Below the pieces are notes generated by a model, which made no database searches, was not told the origin of the DNA, and worked only from the letters and a program-made list of their open reading frames with translations. From Thozetella sp. PMI_491 (lineage: Eukaryota > Ascomycota > Sordariomycetes > Chaetosphaeriales > Chaetosphaeriaceae): a stretch of DNA of 64,000 bases. The first letter of the stretch is position 1. The number at the start of each line of letters is the position of its first letter. The DNA lies in NCBI GenBank assembly GCA_021432635.1, contig MU270060.1, positions 124,001 through 188,000 of the forward strand, in the 5' to 3' direction. Shown here piece after piece: positions 1 through 13,195 of the stretch. Position numbers and translations under genes: made by a program.

Positions 1-594
1 AATGCCCTTGATCCAGCGGAACATGATGCTAGGACGGGTTAGCTGTCCTGTTGGCTGTAAGTATCGTTTCCCGGCACTCACAGCTGAGTTAGGGTCTGAG
101 AAGCGGCGCAAATGCCGGAGAATATGACAAAACTGATGACGGAGCCGAGCAACACCTGCTTGCGGCCAAGGACATCTGACACCTTGGCCAAGAGAATAGG
201 AAACGCTGCCGTGGAGTCAGATCGAGTAGGGTAATACAGCATCCTAATCGTCTACCCACCACTGTATGTCACGAGATAGGCGGTGAAGACCCATGAACTC
301 TTTTCAAAGTCACCTAGACTGTCTGTTATGGCTGTGATAGCCGTGCTAGTGATAGAAGATTCGGTTTGGGCCATGAAGAGTGACAATGCTTGTCTATGTT
401 TGTTAGTACTACTGGTCAGTACCGCCAGGGAAGCGAAATGCGACTGACCCGGTAGCGATAGCGACCAGCCTCCAACCCGTGATCCAGGCTGGAGCCTTGG
501 GCGTCGTCGTCGGTACATCGTCCATGCTGGGTGGGCCGTTTGCCTTCTCCTGTAAGTCCACATGACCTACGGAAGCTTTCTCGTCAATAGCCAT
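1..594 (-). CDS. MFS drug-type exporter, 5' part (cut by window edge)
   Basis: N-terminal part of a major facilitator transporter of the drug:proton antiporter type, expected in the plasma membrane. Exons read 594-449, 393-260, 205-82 and 28-1, and the gene runs off the left edge. All three introns keep phase. The hydrophilic N-terminus is followed by GWRLVAIATG, then SLFMAQTESSITSTAI (TM1), the segment SSWVFTAYLVTYS (TM2), and the family loop AKVSDVLGRKQVLL, which matches the MFS motif-A region. No stop or frameshift is seen in this part. It lies on the same strand as the P450 and next to the PKS, so export of the polyketide product is a reasonable inference. The substrate cannot be told from sequence. 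A second upstream ATG in frame, about seven codons earlier, is possible. Confidence 0.85.
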
Positions 595-1685
595 AACGAA
601 GCCCTGTACAAGCATAATCCGAAGGAAGGAAATGGCCAGAGGGGATCTAGCTTGCTCTTGCCCAGCTTGCCTAGGGTAGCGGACTAATATGCTGTGTCTT
701 CTGCACGTAGTGCGTGCGATATAGCCGGTTCCAAATAGACGACAATAATAATAAAATGAAAAGACCCTTGGAAATAATAGACCATGCGAACAAGGCCCGA
801 CCCACAAGTCTGTTCACCAGATGCCCGAGGCTGCGGCTTGCAGCAGGAATAGCCACCCATGGCGAGACGTGTGGGTATCGTGCCAAGGCAGGGACTGAAT
901 GCCTAACGTAAATACCGAGGCAGCCTCGGAGGAGCGTGTGGTCAGCCCTCTGACCGAGACGATACGGAATACCACTTTAGCCCAGGTTAATGTCACCTAC
1001 GTCCACTTTCTGGTGAGTGACGATCGCACCCGTGTTACAAAAGTGGTTTTCTCTGCTCCACCCAATGGAACACCCTTTACGGAGGGGACGAGCGGCGTGC
1101 AGGTAGCATCGCAAGGTCAACAAGGGGACCCCACGTCGCACCTTCGGGAGTGCCACTGCAGACGGCAGAGAATGCCAGCTCGCGTACGTTGGCTACCGCT
1201 CCATGATATCTCTGGTAGAACGGCCCGAATATCTCCACTACACTATATAAATAACATGACTAATATTCGTAGGCCAGGCACTCTGGGTAGAAACAGCGAA
1301 TCCAGACTGGTTGGCGGCAAAGATTGTGATTGGCCGCATGTGATATGCTTCAATCGACATCCTCCCCAGTCGATCCCGGTGTAGTGCTTTTTGCTGACGT
1401 TGCATTTACTGGATTCAAAAGATCGTAGTTAGCTACATTAGTATTTCTTATAGGAATTATTATATACGAATTTCAAACACCCCGGTTAGTTCCAAACGAG
1501 GTAGTTGGTAATAGTGTTGCGGGAGGAGGAAAATACAATGCCACAACTCAAAGAAGAGGATACATTTATTGCACAAATAAGAAGCTAGCTCACGGTATCT
1601 AGCACCACTTAAGTAGCATTGGATAGTCGAAACAGAGGCGGCGATAATGTATAAGTCTATTATAAAGCTCCTCTCACATGGAATT
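595..1685. other. Intergenic, MFS promoter side
   Basis: About 1.1 kb between the MFS start and the P450 stop, both on the minus strand. It should hold the MFS promoter and the P450 3' end. The long plus-strand frame at 899-1384 has no recognisable domain and I did not accept it. Confidence 0.5.
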
Positions 1686-3471
1686 TTACCGCGCATCAAA
1701 CAATTGCCTTCTCCTGAACTGCACCTCTGGGCCACGTCGAAGAGAGACGTAGGCGTCCAAGAGTTGGAACTGCTTCGGGTCCCTGGCCCCCCACACGCCG
1801 TCAGGGCTACCTCCTCCTACGGTCGAGCCAGGCGCCCGTCTCAAGTCGAGCCGGTGGAGCGTGCGAGCCACTGTGACCATGATCTCCATCATGGCCATGT
1901 TCTGCCCGACGCAGTTGCCCGGGCCAGAGAGGAAGGGATGAAACCTAGCCTTAAGCTGCGCAACAGACTCTTTGGTCACCCCGGTAGACTCATCTACGAT
2001 CCAACGCTCGGGACGAAATACTTCAGCATCACCGTAGATCTCTTGACTCCGCGAGTTGACCCACGGCACAGTACCCACGATCGTTCCCGCCGGATAGTAC
2101 TCCCCAAGGATTCGGATTCCACCGGGCAGTACCTCCCGTGGAAGATCGCAGGGTCCGGAGGGAGTCAAGCGCATGCCCTCGTCAATACATGCTCTCAGAT
2201 ATGTGCAGTTCGAGAGCGTTCGTCCAGCGACAATATCCTGGTCCGAGGCAAATGTGGTCCGGATCTCGCTCACCAGCTTCTGGTACCGTGCAGGATCGCC
2301 AGTGAGATAGAAGAATATACCTGACAGTGAGACAGAAGTAGTATCAGACCCGGCGATGATGAGCAGGCTAGACTCTGCCCGTAGCTCGTCCTCGCTGTAG
2401 GCAGGAAGGCCGGTGTCAGGATCTTGGGCTTCCATCAAAAAGTAGAACATGTCAAGACGACGCTCCTCCTCGGGCTTGTCCGCCTGCGCTTTTTGCAGTG
2501 CAATACGACTGGTGATGTTATTGGAGACGAACTGGTTATACTGCTGGACAGCTGGCGGTGTAATGAAGTCGACAAGCGCATCGAGACCACGTGGCTTGAG
2601 CCAGAGGACAAGCTTCAGGAAAGGAGAGCGGCACATCTTTTCAAGTCGTCAGCACGTTGGTATTAGGTATCTGGGATGGAAAGAAAGAACGAGAAAGAAG
2701 GGCGGGGGTCTAATTACAGGATAGTAAAATCGCATGTACTCGGCAATGGCGTGAGGGATAATCTTCAGAGGGTTTTCTGCCGGCTCTTTGATGTCAAAGG
2801 ACTTTCCAAAACTCAGATCTCCCATAATGTCGAATATAAGTGTATCTAACTTGTCGGTCAAATCAACCGTTGAGGACCACTCCGTAGTGCTCTTGTTTTC
2901 TTGTTCGAGCAACTGGATCCAGCGATCGACGTGCTTGACCACGAAACCAGAGGCTGCGCGCACCGATTTTTCGGTGAAGCATTGGTTGAGAAGCCTGCGC
3001 TTCCGTGCGTGTGCGGCGACATCGATGGTAGTGAGAGTCGTCTGCTCGCGTTCATTCCTCTTAAACGCTTCGTAGAAATGGCTCCGTCGCACATTCGATT
3101 TCATACTGTAGATAGCGTTGTACGCTTCCGGGCTGCAGAACAGCACTGAGTTAGGCTCGGGGCGGACCCTGTTCCCATAGATCTGGAACTGCTGCCATAG
3201 CCAGATGTGTCGATCGCCGCGCAACGCATGATACCATGAGGGAATCCGGCTAGCTCGACCCCAGAACGGCCCTGGAACGCGAGCCAACGGATGGAAGATC
3301 AAGTTGTAGACGACACCACTAAGAAGCTAAAGCCCACTCTTCTATTAGCTTTTGCCTATTGTCGTAGTCGATTATTGCAGGAGGTCGAATACGAACCAGG
3401 AGAGGGCCAAGCGGGAGAAGCACTATGAGCCAATCTGCTAGGCTCGAGCTCTGAAATGGGACGGTTGCCAT
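1686..3471 (-). CDS. Cytochrome P450 monooxygenase
   Basis: Heme-thiolate monooxygenase, 544 residues from three exons (3471-3397, 3326-2718, 2636-1686); both introns are phase 0. The small first exon was found by hand: it supplies a hydrophobic membrane anchor (LIVLLPLGPLLLL) and splices into VVYNLIFHPLARVPGP, the usual proline hinge of fungal P450s. Later come the I-helix AGSDTTS, the ExxR of helix K (EGMR), PERW, and the heme loop FLSGPGNCVG with the cysteine ligand. The conserved arginine of the heme loop (FxxGxRxCxG) is glycine here. The protein should sit on the endoplasmic reticulum and need a P450 reductase. Divergent orientation to the PKS suggests it oxidises the PKS product, which is inference; the CYP family cannot be assigned without a search. 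Confidence 0.93.
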
Positions 3472-4691
3472 AGTTGCGAGAGTACAGGCAGGAACTCTGA
3501 CTATTTTTCGGTATAAACTACCAGATTTGGAGTGGGGAGAGGAGAATCATGTGCCGTTTACGCTTTGGCTTGACCTGGAGAGCTATCACAAGTCTTTGCT
3601 TGTGCTCGCCGTCAAGGGCGTTGTATTGGAACAGAAAGCGGGGCAACCGCTTGAATTTGCGAGGACCTTATTATTTGCATACACAGTTGAAAAGAAGATA
3701 GAGGTATATTACGGTTGGGTTTTCGCAGCTCGCATGGCGGCTATAATAATATTAGCAATACATTTGTTAAGTGCATATCTTGGGCCGAGGTTTGGATCTG
3801 CCACTTCGCACCCTGTTTAGGTAGGCATCTCCGTGGATACATTCCGGTACATGCAAGCTGAATGGCAAAAAGTACCCTTGGGTTGGATGGATAGATGCTG
3901 TACTACCACACCGTCTTATGTGAAGCCATATAGGAGCGACTTGTTGGTACAGTCAACAACCAACCACCGGTCCGTGCCCCAAGGCAGCATAGAGTACGGC
4001 GCCAAGGGACGGCATCCAGTCTCGCTGCAGTGCCAATGTTGCCCACCTATGGGCCCAGTGTTGCTCTAATGTCCTAGAACATCTACGTTGGATATAGATC
4101 ATTCGTCAGGGGCGGACCGATTAGAGCACAGTCTCGGCAGTTCTAAGCCACCATGCTGGTGGCACAGGCCACGAAGCACTCCGATGCTTGAAAGTGGCGC
4201 AGCTAAGATGTGCCGTGTTTTTTCTTGTATCCCGTTGAGTACTTCGTAAGGCATACTTTCGCATCCAACTACTATGATGAGCAGTTGTTGGCTTCCTTGA
4301 CCTTTCTTGACCTGGTAGGTCTACGTATGCACTGAATACACGTCCAAGACCAGCCATTTAGTTTGCTGCTAGGGTAGGACTCCACCTTAAGCTGCTGGAA
4401 AGCTGATGGTACGCAAGATGGCATGTATCCTGCTGAGGCTGTGGTATATATCTCTGCTTGCTTTTGCTATGTCAGGGCGCACGCTAGTACCTTGGCTTGT
4501 TCTGTCTGAGGCAACTCTTCTCTTGAGCTGTAGCTGCCGAGTAATCAAGGCTGAGGTCCGTCCGTAACGTCGTACAATATTGCAGCCAGAAACAGTACAT
4601 TGCACCTCGCACAGTAGCCTCAACTGCTCTGCCTTGATTTCCATATCCATATCTATCCCGAGAGCCGCCCCGAGCTGGCATCGCCAACAGT
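3472..4691. promoter_or_regulatory. Divergent promoter region between P450 and PKS
   Basis: 1.2 kb separates the start codons of the divergently transcribed P450 and PKS, so it should carry both promoters. A TATATA stretch near 4445 lies about 247 bases before the PKS start. A 97-codon plus-strand frame at 3527-3820 has no domain and is treated as chance. Confidence 0.5.
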
Positions 4692-7600
4692 ATGGAGCCA
4701 ATTGCCATCATCGGCATCTCGTTCAGATTTCCCGGGGGAGCGGAAACTCCGGGTGACTTTTGGAACATGCTAGTAGAAAGGAAGTGTGCGGCTACCGAGA
4801 TTCCGCGGGACCGATTCAACATCGACGCCTTTTGGCATCCCGACGGCAAGGCACAGAATGTGGTAAGTGCAAAAGAATCCAGCAGAAAAATTTATGTTCT
4901 CTAAGTTCTGGCGCTGACCATAGCAGATCAAAACTCGAGAAGGCCACTTCCTAAAGAGCGATATCAAGAACTTCGATGGCGGCTTCTTCTCCATGGCTCC
5001 GCACGAGATCGGCTCCATGGATCCTCAACATCGAGGCCTGCTGGAAACAACATACCACGCATTTGAGAATGCTGGCCTGCGTATCGAAGATGTGGCAGGG
5101 ACAAGGACCTCGGTACATGTCGGCTGTTTTACTACCGATTTCGCCACGATGCAGTTCAGAGACGTGCAGGCCATCCCCAAATACAATGCTATAGGCACGG
5201 CTGGCTCCATGCTAGCGAACCGTATCAGCTGGTTCTTTGATCTCCGAGGGGAGAGTGTGTACATCGACACGGCATGCTCCAGCAGCCTCGTTGCCTTGAC
5301 CCTCGCCTGCCAGGGACTTGCGGCCGGTGGAGCGGACATGGCCGTCGTCGGCGGCTCCAACATCATCCTAATTCCCGAATTTAGCGTGTCCCTCAGCAAC
5401 ATGAACTTCCTGTCTCCGACGGGTCGATGTCACAGCTTCGACGCCAAGGCAGACGGATACGGGCGCGGAGAGGGGCTTGCCACTTTGCTCCTAAAGCCGA
5501 TATCCAAGGCGATTGCCGATCGGAATCCTATCCGAGGCGTGATCCGGTCAGCCGGGACGAATCAGGATGGCTACACTAGCAGCGGGATTGCGCAGCCGAG
5601 CAAGGACATGCAGGTACAGCTCATCCGCGACACGTACAGAAAGGCTGGCTTAGACCCGAAACATACACGCTTCTTCGAAGCCCATGGTACAGGCACTGCA
5701 GTCGGTGACCCTATAGAAGCTAGGGCTATTGGGGAGGTCTTCTTCAAGTATCGAGCTACGGAGGATCCCATATATATGTAAGTGATCTCCCAAGTCCGCA
5801 AACATAATTCCCTTCATTGACGAGCTGAGGACAGCGGGGCGGTAAAATCCAATTTAGGCCATCTCGAAGGTGCCAGTGGACTGGCTGGCGTGGTTAAGGC
5901 GGCCATGGTGTTAGAGCGAGGCGTGATTCCTCCTAATGCAAATTTTGAACATCTCAACCCCCTGATCGACGCCGATTTCTTCAATCTCAGATTCCCTACC
6001 GAATGCATTCCTTGGCATAAAGAAGATCCTATCCGACGTGCGTCCGTCAACTCGTTCGGTTTCGGCGGCTCCAACGCCCACGTGGTCCTCGAGGCAGCCG
6101 ATTCTTACTTCCATAGCATAGGATACCACCAGGCCCACTACCTATCTCTGTCCAACTTGTGCCGAGGAGTTCGTCCCCATGATAACAACTATACTCACAC
6201 TAATGGCCCGAATGGCTATACCAATGGACATGTGAACGGTTGGTCACACGGAGTGTTGAAACCCAAGTTGTTGATCCTATCCGCTGCCGACGAAGACGGT
6301 ACTGCTAGACAAGCAGAATTCCTTTCAAAATCCATACATACCCTCGACCTGCAAAGTATTAAAGAGGGCACAGAGGTGCTAGAAGATGTAGTCTTCACTC
6401 TTAATATGCACCGCACAATGTTAGAATGGAAATCCTATAGTGTCGTCGGGTCGCTAGTCGACTTTGCGGCCCTGAAGGATTCCCTGTCCAAGCCCACTCG
6501 ACGAATCAGCGGTACCACGCCAAACCTAGGATTGGTGTTTACGGGCCAAGGGGCCCAATGGCCCAGAATGGGCATCGAGCTGCTCGGATGGCCGGTGTTC
6601 ACCACTAGCCTGATGCGCTCACAGAAATATCTGAAGCTGATGGGTTGTGAGTGGTACCTTGTTGGTAAGTCGGATATTCCGGATATACCCTCTCCATGGC
6701 CAATGTGCCCTCAGATGCTTATGTCTTTTTCATATAGACGAGCTCACAGCCCCGGGCGAAAGCAGCCGCGTGAACCTGCCGGAATTCAGCCAAGCGATCA
6801 CCACGGCTGTACAAATCGCGCTGGTTGACCTTCTTGCCTCGCTCGCAATCCGTCCGTCCGTTGTTGTCGGTCATTCGTCTGGGGAGATTGCAGCAGCCTA
6901 CTGTGCAGGCTTCCTTTGCCACGAGTCCGCCATAAGAGTGTCATATTTCCGAGGCCGTTTATCTTCTAAGCTTGCCCTGGAATCTGCCACAATTTGGGGG
7001 ATGGCGAGTGTGGGTCTATCCACGGATCAGCTGCCCCTCGAACTTGGAGAGCTCCAAAGCCAGCATCCAGACACATTTGACGCGAGTAAAATCGTAATCA
7101 GCTGTATAAACAGCCCCACCAACACGACAGTATCGGGGCTCACTGCCCATCTCGACCTTCTTGTTGCTCATCTATCTTTCAAAAATGTGTTCGCTAGAAA
7201 GCTGAAGGTGGGAGTAGGTTATCATTCTCCTCAGATGAGGACCGTGGCTTCCGATTATACCACATACCTTTCAAATCTGCACCCAGCAGATACAATCCGA
7301 GCCAAGATGGTGTCCACCGTGATACCGGGTCCCGTGAGCGTCGACAAGGTCTGCTCGGGCGAATACTGGGCCCAGAATATGGTGTCTCCTGTTCGCTTCG
7401 TCGAGGCGATGGATATCTGCTGCTCGAACTCAGTTGAAGAAGGGGATGTGATAAAGCTGCTGGACAGAAGTCACTCTCAGCGGATTATGGTTCACGGCTG
7501 GCTCGAAGTTGGACCGCATGCGGCCCTCAAAGGGCCCATTCGGGACATACTGAGCTCTCACATGAGACGTGATGTCCATTATGCCTCTCTTCTAGTACGA

Positions 7601-10600
7601 GGAAGGCCTGCAGACTCCACAGTTCTCGATGCAATCGGGCAGCTTTTCTGTCAAGGATTCGAAGCCGATCTGAAGCTAGCAGCTCGTGTTGATGCCGACA
7701 CGCCTCGGGAGCCCCGCTTAATTACAGATCTACCCCAGTATCCGTTTAACCACTCTGTAACCTATTGGGAAGAGTCAAGGAGGTCGAAAGAGTTCAACTC
7801 GAGAGTGCACAGAAACCATCCATTACTTGGATCGCAAGCTATGGACTGGAATCCACTTGATGCGAGATGGCGGTTTATAATCCAGAAAGATGCAGTTCCG
7901 TGGGCCACGGATCACCGAGTTCATGGCAAAATGTGGTATCCGGCCGCCGGCATGGTAGCCATGGCCGTGGAAGCAACCAAACAGCTCCTACAGGACGATC
8001 AATTCGATTTTGAGCTCCAGAATATTTCCTTTACAGGACCTATAGTCGTTAGTGAGGGCACGGAAGGCACAGAAACGCGCATAAGCCTCGTTCCAGCTTC
8101 GAAGACAAGAGGATTAAGGGAAGAAAGCTATAGTTTCAAGATCTCTGTCAGAAGAACCAACAATAGCTGGGACGAAGTCTGCGACGGGACTATTTCTGCA
8201 CAGAGGGATCGGCAAGTCCATCTTGACATTAACGGCCAGGACGAGGAGGAGCACAAACAAAAGTTGGCACGACTTGCTTATGAAAACGCCATGGATGGGT
8301 GCCAAGGCTCCATAGCGGCCGATGAGATGTACCGCAAAATCGAAGAAAACACAGGACTCTGCTATGGCGTCACCTTTCGAGGGCTCGAACGAATACGTTA
8401 TGACAAGAGCGGGCAGGCACATGCACGGCTGATCGCCCTAGATGAAGCAGCTGCAGAGGCCTCCAAACCATTCACCATCCATCCTGCAACTCTAGACAGC
8501 ATCTTCCAGTTGGCAATTCCAGCACTAAGCCAAGGCCTTATCGAAGCAGTCCCGACACTGGTTCCGTCACGCTTAACGAGGCTGTGGATCTCTCGTGACG
8601 GTGTAGGCTATCCCTCATCATCCCCGCAACGTGAATTTGCGCTGGTTCACTCCCGGGCAGGCTTTTCTAGCAAGCGGAGCGCAGTGGCTTCGGCGACCGC
8701 CTTTTCCTCGTCGGACATGCAGATACGAGTTCAGGTGCAAGAGCTCGAAGTAACGGAAGTCGACCGAGACCGGGATGACACAACGCTAGAGCAGAAAGGC
8801 AAGGCTATCTGCCACGAGTTGGTTTGGAAAGCCGACCCAACACTCCTTGGCGACGAGGGAATGTTTCAGTACTGTGCACAGCACCGTGATACCAGCTCCG
8901 AGCCAACCGAGTGGTTTGAGGGCATCAGGCTCATGCTTCTGAGCTTTGCCAACGAGGCTCTAGAAGCAATGGGCGTGTCTAACCAGAAACCTCTTCCATC
9001 CATGGAGCGGTATATGGCCTGGCTACAGGCTAGGCTTGACGCGCATCGGGCCCTAAGTCCAACAAACTCAGTACATGCAACAAACGGCTCCGAACTGTAC
9101 TCAGGCGAGGATTTGCAAATTCTGGCCGAACACTTCCAATCTACCGGTTACAGAGGGTCCATCGGTGTCCTGGTCGGCCGCCAACTTCGACAAATTCTCG
9201 TGGGCGAGACCTCTGCGTTCCAACTACTGTTCGACGACCCGCAGTACGTAGCGAACTTCTACGATGAGCTCAATGCAACAGGGAAGGCATTTTACATGCT
9301 CCGCGCATACTTAGACGTGTTGGTTCATAAGGACCCCAGCCTCAGGTTTCTTGAGATCGGAGCCGGCACCGGCGCTACCTCGAGCCTTGTCCTCGACTTG
9401 ATCGCGAATCCTGAACAAGGCGCCCGATGTGCAGAATATGTCTTCACTGACATTAGCGAGTACTTCTTGTCGGTGGCGAAGGAGAAGTTCTGCCAGTACG
9501 ACCGAGTTCAGTATTGCATCTTGGATATTGAGCAAGATTTGGCTGCATCGAAGCAGGTGGTACCAGGTGCCTACGACATCGTTGTGGCGGCCAATGTTTT
9601 GCATGCCACAAAAGATCTCAGCCATACGTTGATGAACGTCCGGAACCTCCTGAAACCTAACGGTAAACTGATCCTAATGGAGATGACGACGCCACACAAT
9701 GTAGAGTCGGGGTTTGTTTGGGGCTCCTTACCAGGGTGGTGGCTTGGCTCCGAGGAGTTCCGACAGCACAGCGCGGTAATCGACGAAGATCGTTGGGATC
9801 ATCTTTTCAGACAAGTTGACTTCTCCGGGGTAGATATGGTATTCCGCGACTGGGACTCCGACGTATGTCATGGTTGGAGCATCATGGTGTCTACAGCCAA
9901 GACACACGAGGACGAGCATGTTGCCTTTCAGCCTGCCGGCCCGTCTACAGCTCTCAACTTGCCCAATTTCACTCTGGTTATAGATAATCTGGACTCCGAG
10001 CTGCAGATTGAAACGGCAAGGAGTCTAATACGTGTTCTCCAACCTCAAGACAATGAAGCCACATCAGAGTTGGTGACACTGGAGCAAGTTCCTTACCTCG
10101 CTGCCCATCTCAGCGCCAGGAACTGCATCTTACTCGCAGATTTGGACAGAGCCCACCTGCATGATGTAGACCCGAGCACATTTCAGGCATATCAGTCGCT
10201 TCTCACGACATTCAAGTCTGTTCTCTGGCTTCAGATGCATGAAGAGCAGTCCGGTCAGCCCCCGTATTGGGCCATGGCCGAGGGGCTATGTCGAGTGTGC
10301 CGCAGCGAAAACCCACTGATCAGGATAGTGACTCTAACGTTGGATGCGGCCACCAGACACACGGCAGAGAGCATAGTGACCCAGATTACAAATATCTTGA
10401 GGGCCACGGGGCTAGGGCTAGACTCTCGAGTCTTTGTGAGCGATGAGGACGAGTATATGGAGATATCGGGCCATCTTTGCATCAGCCGCCTTCGCCAGGC
10501 CAGATATTTGGACAGCCATATTTTTACCCGGACATGCAACCCAATCCTTCAGCGCGATTTCGGATCAGGCGCCCCGGTACGCCTGGATATCAAAACCCCA

Positions 10601-12819
10601 GGGCTGCTAGACACGCTTGAGTGGGTAAAGGACGACGCAGTCTACGTCCCTCTTGGCTCTGACGAGGTAGAGGTACAGGTTCGGGCCATTGGTGTGAACT
10701 TTAAGGACGGTTTGGTTCTGCTAGGCCGAGTCCACTCATCCGTTCTCGGAAGCGAATGCGCGGGGTACGTAACTCGAGTAGGCAAAGACGTCAACGGCCT
10801 ACAGCCAGGTGACCGCGTCGCTGTGGGCTGTTTGGATACGTACAAACGGTTGGTGCGAGCGCGTGAGAGGAATGTGGTAAAGATCCCAGACAGCCTGTCT
10901 CTAGACGAGGCAGCAGGGGTCCCGACGGCTTTTTGCACGGCGTATCACAGCTTATATAAAGTCGCTCGACTACAGAAAGGCGAAAAGATTCTGATTCACG
11001 CAGCGGCCGGTGGGACGGGGCAGGCAGCTGTCCAGATCGCTCAGCATATTGGGGCCGAAATATTTGCGACAGTTGGCTCCACGGCCAAAAGAGACTTACT
11101 TGTTAGTCGGTACGGCATGTCTGAGGACCACATCTTTTACAGTCGGGATGCCTCCTTTGCCGATGGCATACGCCGCATGACTGAAGGTCGAGGGGTCGAC
11201 GTCGTCCTGAACTCGCTGTCCGGCAAGCTGCTCGTGGCATCATGGGAGATCATTGCCAACTTTGGGCGGTTTGTCGAGATTGGCAGGAAGGATATAGATT
11301 CCCGAGAATATCTGCCCATGTTTCCGTTCAAAAGGAACGCCAGCTTCAGCGGCGTCGATTTAGTGGCCCTTGTCGATGGGACCGGCGGGCCTGACGCCAT
11401 TCGCATCATGCAAGATGTCTTCGAATTGATGGCGTCAGGTGTTCTTCGGCCTTCATACCCCATTCAGCGCTTCCCTGTCGACCAAGCCGAACAGGCGTTT
11501 CGACTGCTGGCCAGCGGCAAGAGCACTGGCAAGATTGTACTTTCCATCGAAGATGATGCGGTGGTTCCGGTGAGAGAGGGCGAAGACTCTAATTATCGTT
11601 TTTGCATCAACGCTACATATGTGGTTGCGGGTGGGTTGGGTGGCATCGGACGTCAAATCACACGGTGGCTGGCACGACGAGGGGCAACCAATATCCTCGT
11701 TCTCTCGCGATCCGCGCCACAGAGCAGCTCAGAAAAGGCGAGGCTTGTTTCAGAACTCGAGGCAGAAGGAGTCAACTTGCAGGTAGGGGTCTGTGATATT
11801 GCCGATCTTGCATCAGTACGCGAGGCTGTTAGTGCAGCAGCCTTGATTATGCCACCGATTAAGGGCTGCTTTCAATCCGCCATGCTGATCAAGGTAAGAT
11901 TTCGTCCGGAAAGCTTGAGGCTTCGCAGCTCAATTCCATCTAACGAGCCAAACTATAGGATAGAACACTTGCGGCCATGAACCATCGCGAGTGGTGCGAG
12001 GCGATTGCGCCAAAGGTACATGGTTCGTGGAACTTGCACGCTGTGTTGCCATCCGGGATGGATTTTTTCGTCATGCTCTCCTCGGCAGTATGCATTTTCG
12101 GTAATTCTGGCCAGGGTAACTACTCAGCAGGCAACACCTTCCAGGATGCGCTGGCTCGACATCGGGTGGCACAAGGCGAAAAGGCAGTGGCCATTGACCT
12201 CGGGATGGTGCTCGGCGAAGGCTGGCTTGCTGAGAGAAAACATATCCACCACAGAGTGATGCAGTTTGACCAGGTAATTCCTCTGTCGCAAAGGGAGCTC
12301 TTTTCGATGCTCGACTATTACTGCAACCCGAACACCGAGTTCTCGTCTCCAGCAGCAGCCCAGGTTGTTACTGGGCTTGAACTTCCCGCATTGATCCTCC
12401 GGGCGGGCCGTCAGGTACCCGACTCCATGTACAGGCCCTTATTCCGTGCCATGCACCAAGTCATACCAGGTAGCGATAGCTCCACGGCAGCGACGACCAA
12501 AGTGCAGGAATTTTCCACTATGTTGGGAAACGCCAGCACGATAACTGCCGCCGGAACAATGGTGGCCGTGGCCCTGAAGACTAAACTGTGCAAGATACTG
12601 GGTTTGCAAGAAGAGGATAAGTCCATTCACGACCGCATGGACTCATTCGGAGTCGACTCGCTCGTAGCCCTGGAGGTACGGAACTGGCTGGCAAAAGAGC
12701 TACGAGCGGACCTAGAAGTTTACGAAATTCTAGGTGACGCGAAGCTGATCGACACGGGGATGATCGCCGCCAGGAAGAGCGAATTCCGACAGGCACATTG
12801 GGAGCATGCAAAACCCTGA
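4692..12819 (+). CDS. Highly reducing type I polyketide synthase (KS-AT-DH-MT-ER-KR-ACP)
   Basis: Iterative fungal PKS, 2,622 residues from five exons (4692-4862, 4927-5777, 5835-6664, 6738-11893, 11959-12819); all four introns keep frame. Approximate domains: KS 2-430 (active Cys174 in DTACSSS, histidines in EAHGTGT and SNLGHLEG), AT 572-950 (GHSSGE, Ser664), DH 977-1290 (DHRVHGKMWYPAAG and the Asp of HPATLDSIF), C-methyltransferase about 1420-1690 (LEIGAGTGATSS), ER 1895-2225 (HAAAGGTGQAAVQ), KR 2240-2440 (GGLGGIGRQ, YSAGN), ACP 2536-2597 (DSFGVDSL, phosphopantetheine Ser near 2569). Every catalytic motif I checked is present, so it should make a reduced and possibly alpha-methylated chain. 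There is no C-terminal thioesterase, reductase or carnitine acyltransferase domain, so release depends on a partner not seen here. P450 and MFS genes flank it on the left. The product cannot be predicted. Confidence 0.96.
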
Positions 12820-13195
12820 TTAGCAAGGCCTACGGTTCCTGTTTGGGGATGGCACTACTCATGGCCGTTTTTCACAATCTAATTTGCTGAATTACATAGG
12901 CTTCCCACCTCTAAAACAAACACAAGACCTTGCTTTGTATAGATGCGAAGCTATATCAAGGTCTATGTTAGAAGAGAAGCACTTATCTCACTAGTTAGCC
13001 AGTCTTTATACGCCAGAGTGATTGACTTGAGATAATCCGCAAATGGGTAGCGTATGACGCTCTGCAAAAACACGATAGATGGCCATTCGTAGGCGAAATG
13101 ACCCTCCCGGCCACCACGTATTTACTCCGGCTCTGTATACTTTCAGACTTGAACTGGCTGAGAAACTTTTTCTTTCTCACATTCTGAACTTTTAT
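12820..13195. terminator. Convergent 3' intergenic region
   Basis: Short gap between the PKS stop and the stop of the 2EXR gene on the other strand. It should contain both transcript ends. No gene or repeat is seen. Confidence 0.4.

Noticed and set aside
899-1384. 161-codon plus-strand frame
   Set aside because: No domain, low-complexity composition, and it lies in the MFS promoter region.
3527-3820. 97-codon plus-strand frame with a hydrophobic end
   Set aside because: Lies in the divergent promoter, no domain and no splice partners.
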